From: Enterococcus hirae ATCC 9790
Lineage (GTDB): Bacteria; Bacillota; Bacilli; Lactobacillales; Enterococcaceae
DNA length: 64,000 nt
Direction: 5' to 3'
Assembly (NCBI RefSeq): GCF_000271405.2
Contig: NC_018081.1
Coordinates: forward strand, 2,648,912 to 2,712,911
The translations under genes were made by a program, and so were the position numbers. The notes beneath the pieces were generated by a model. That model was not told where the DNA came from and did no database searches. It worked only from the letters and a program-made list of their open reading frames with translations. Positions 63,949 through 64,000 of this stretch are shown piece by piece (within the stretch, counting starts at the first letter, position 1; each line of letters starts with the position of its first letter).

Positions 63949-64000
63949 TCTTCTTTCTATCCAGACAGTCGTTTTCAAGAAACATAACTTTCAAGAAAAA

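Noticed and set aside
1..64000. CRISPR arrays, tRNA, rRNA, insertion sequences
   Set aside because: I looked for regularly spaced repeats, cloverleaf-type conserved blocks, rRNA-like stretches and transposase motifs and saw none; a tRNAscan or ISfinder run would be decisive.

Overview
The window reads as a chromosomal stretch of a low-GC Gram-positive coccus, most likely Enterococcus and within it the E. faecium group (faecium/hirae/durans/mundtii). Pointers are the divergent mevalonate genes mvaE/mvaS with the enterococcal fused thiolase-HMG-CoA reductase layout, a WxL surface-protein locus, and a second, Streptococcus-like tuf gene of the kind known in this group. The MvaS sequence resembles my memory of the E. 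faecium protein more than that of E. faecalis. I see no rRNA, tRNA, CRISPR array, transposase or prophage gene.

Layout. 1-10.6 kb is core: a partial ypbB-like gene divergent from ferredoxin, a candidate small RNA, a membrane hydrolase, an M20 dipeptidase with a YfcC antiporter, an FMN-riboswitch-controlled ribU, and the row fur, xerD, ribT, scpA, scpB, rluB with two PerR-type boxes before fur. 10.6-26.5 kb holds cvfB, a MapZ-type division protein, dnaG-rpoD, a CtpE-like P-type ATPase, a DUF368 polyprenyl-phosphate transporter, a lysozyme-like protein, hydrolase-mprF and tufB. 26.6-31.3 kb holds small enzymes and conserved unknowns. 31.3-33.8 kb is an operon of a RodA/FtsW (SEDS) protein and a PAP2 phosphatase behind a clear M-box magnesium riboswitch with its own terminator. 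34-37.8 kb is mvaE/mvaS. 38-46.4 kb has a secreted M60 peptidase, a methyltransferase, a P-type ATPase behind a yybP-ykoY manganese riboswitch, and cardiolipin synthase. 46.6-51.1 kb is a five-gene WxL locus. 51.4-56.2 kb is a ketohexose (probably tagatose) PTS cluster with an RpiR regulator. 56.3-64 kb has a pyridoxine/HMP kinase, UspA, an unknown gene, a beta-glucoside PTS module with a GntR regulator, and a ring-cleaving dioxygenase-like protein.

How the genes fit together. A cell-envelope theme runs through the window: isoprenoid supply (mvaE, mvaS), carrier-lipid recycling (DUF368, PAP2), SEDS polymerase, MapZ, MprF, cardiolipin synthase and WxL proteins. A metal theme overlaps it: M-box, Mn riboswitch, two P-type ATPases, and fur behind PerR boxes. 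The M-box in front of a SEDS-PAP2 operon joins the two themes and is the observation I rate highest.

Sequence quality. Six genes (30379-31094, mvaE, the M60 peptidase, the DUF916 protein, 58001-58745 and the EIIC gene) are each broken by a one-base length difference, in five of them at or next to a run of A or T. Because mvaE should be essential, I think most of these are homopolymer errors in the assembly, although slippage or phase variation is possible for the 9-base run in mvaE and the 7-base run in the M60 signal peptide.
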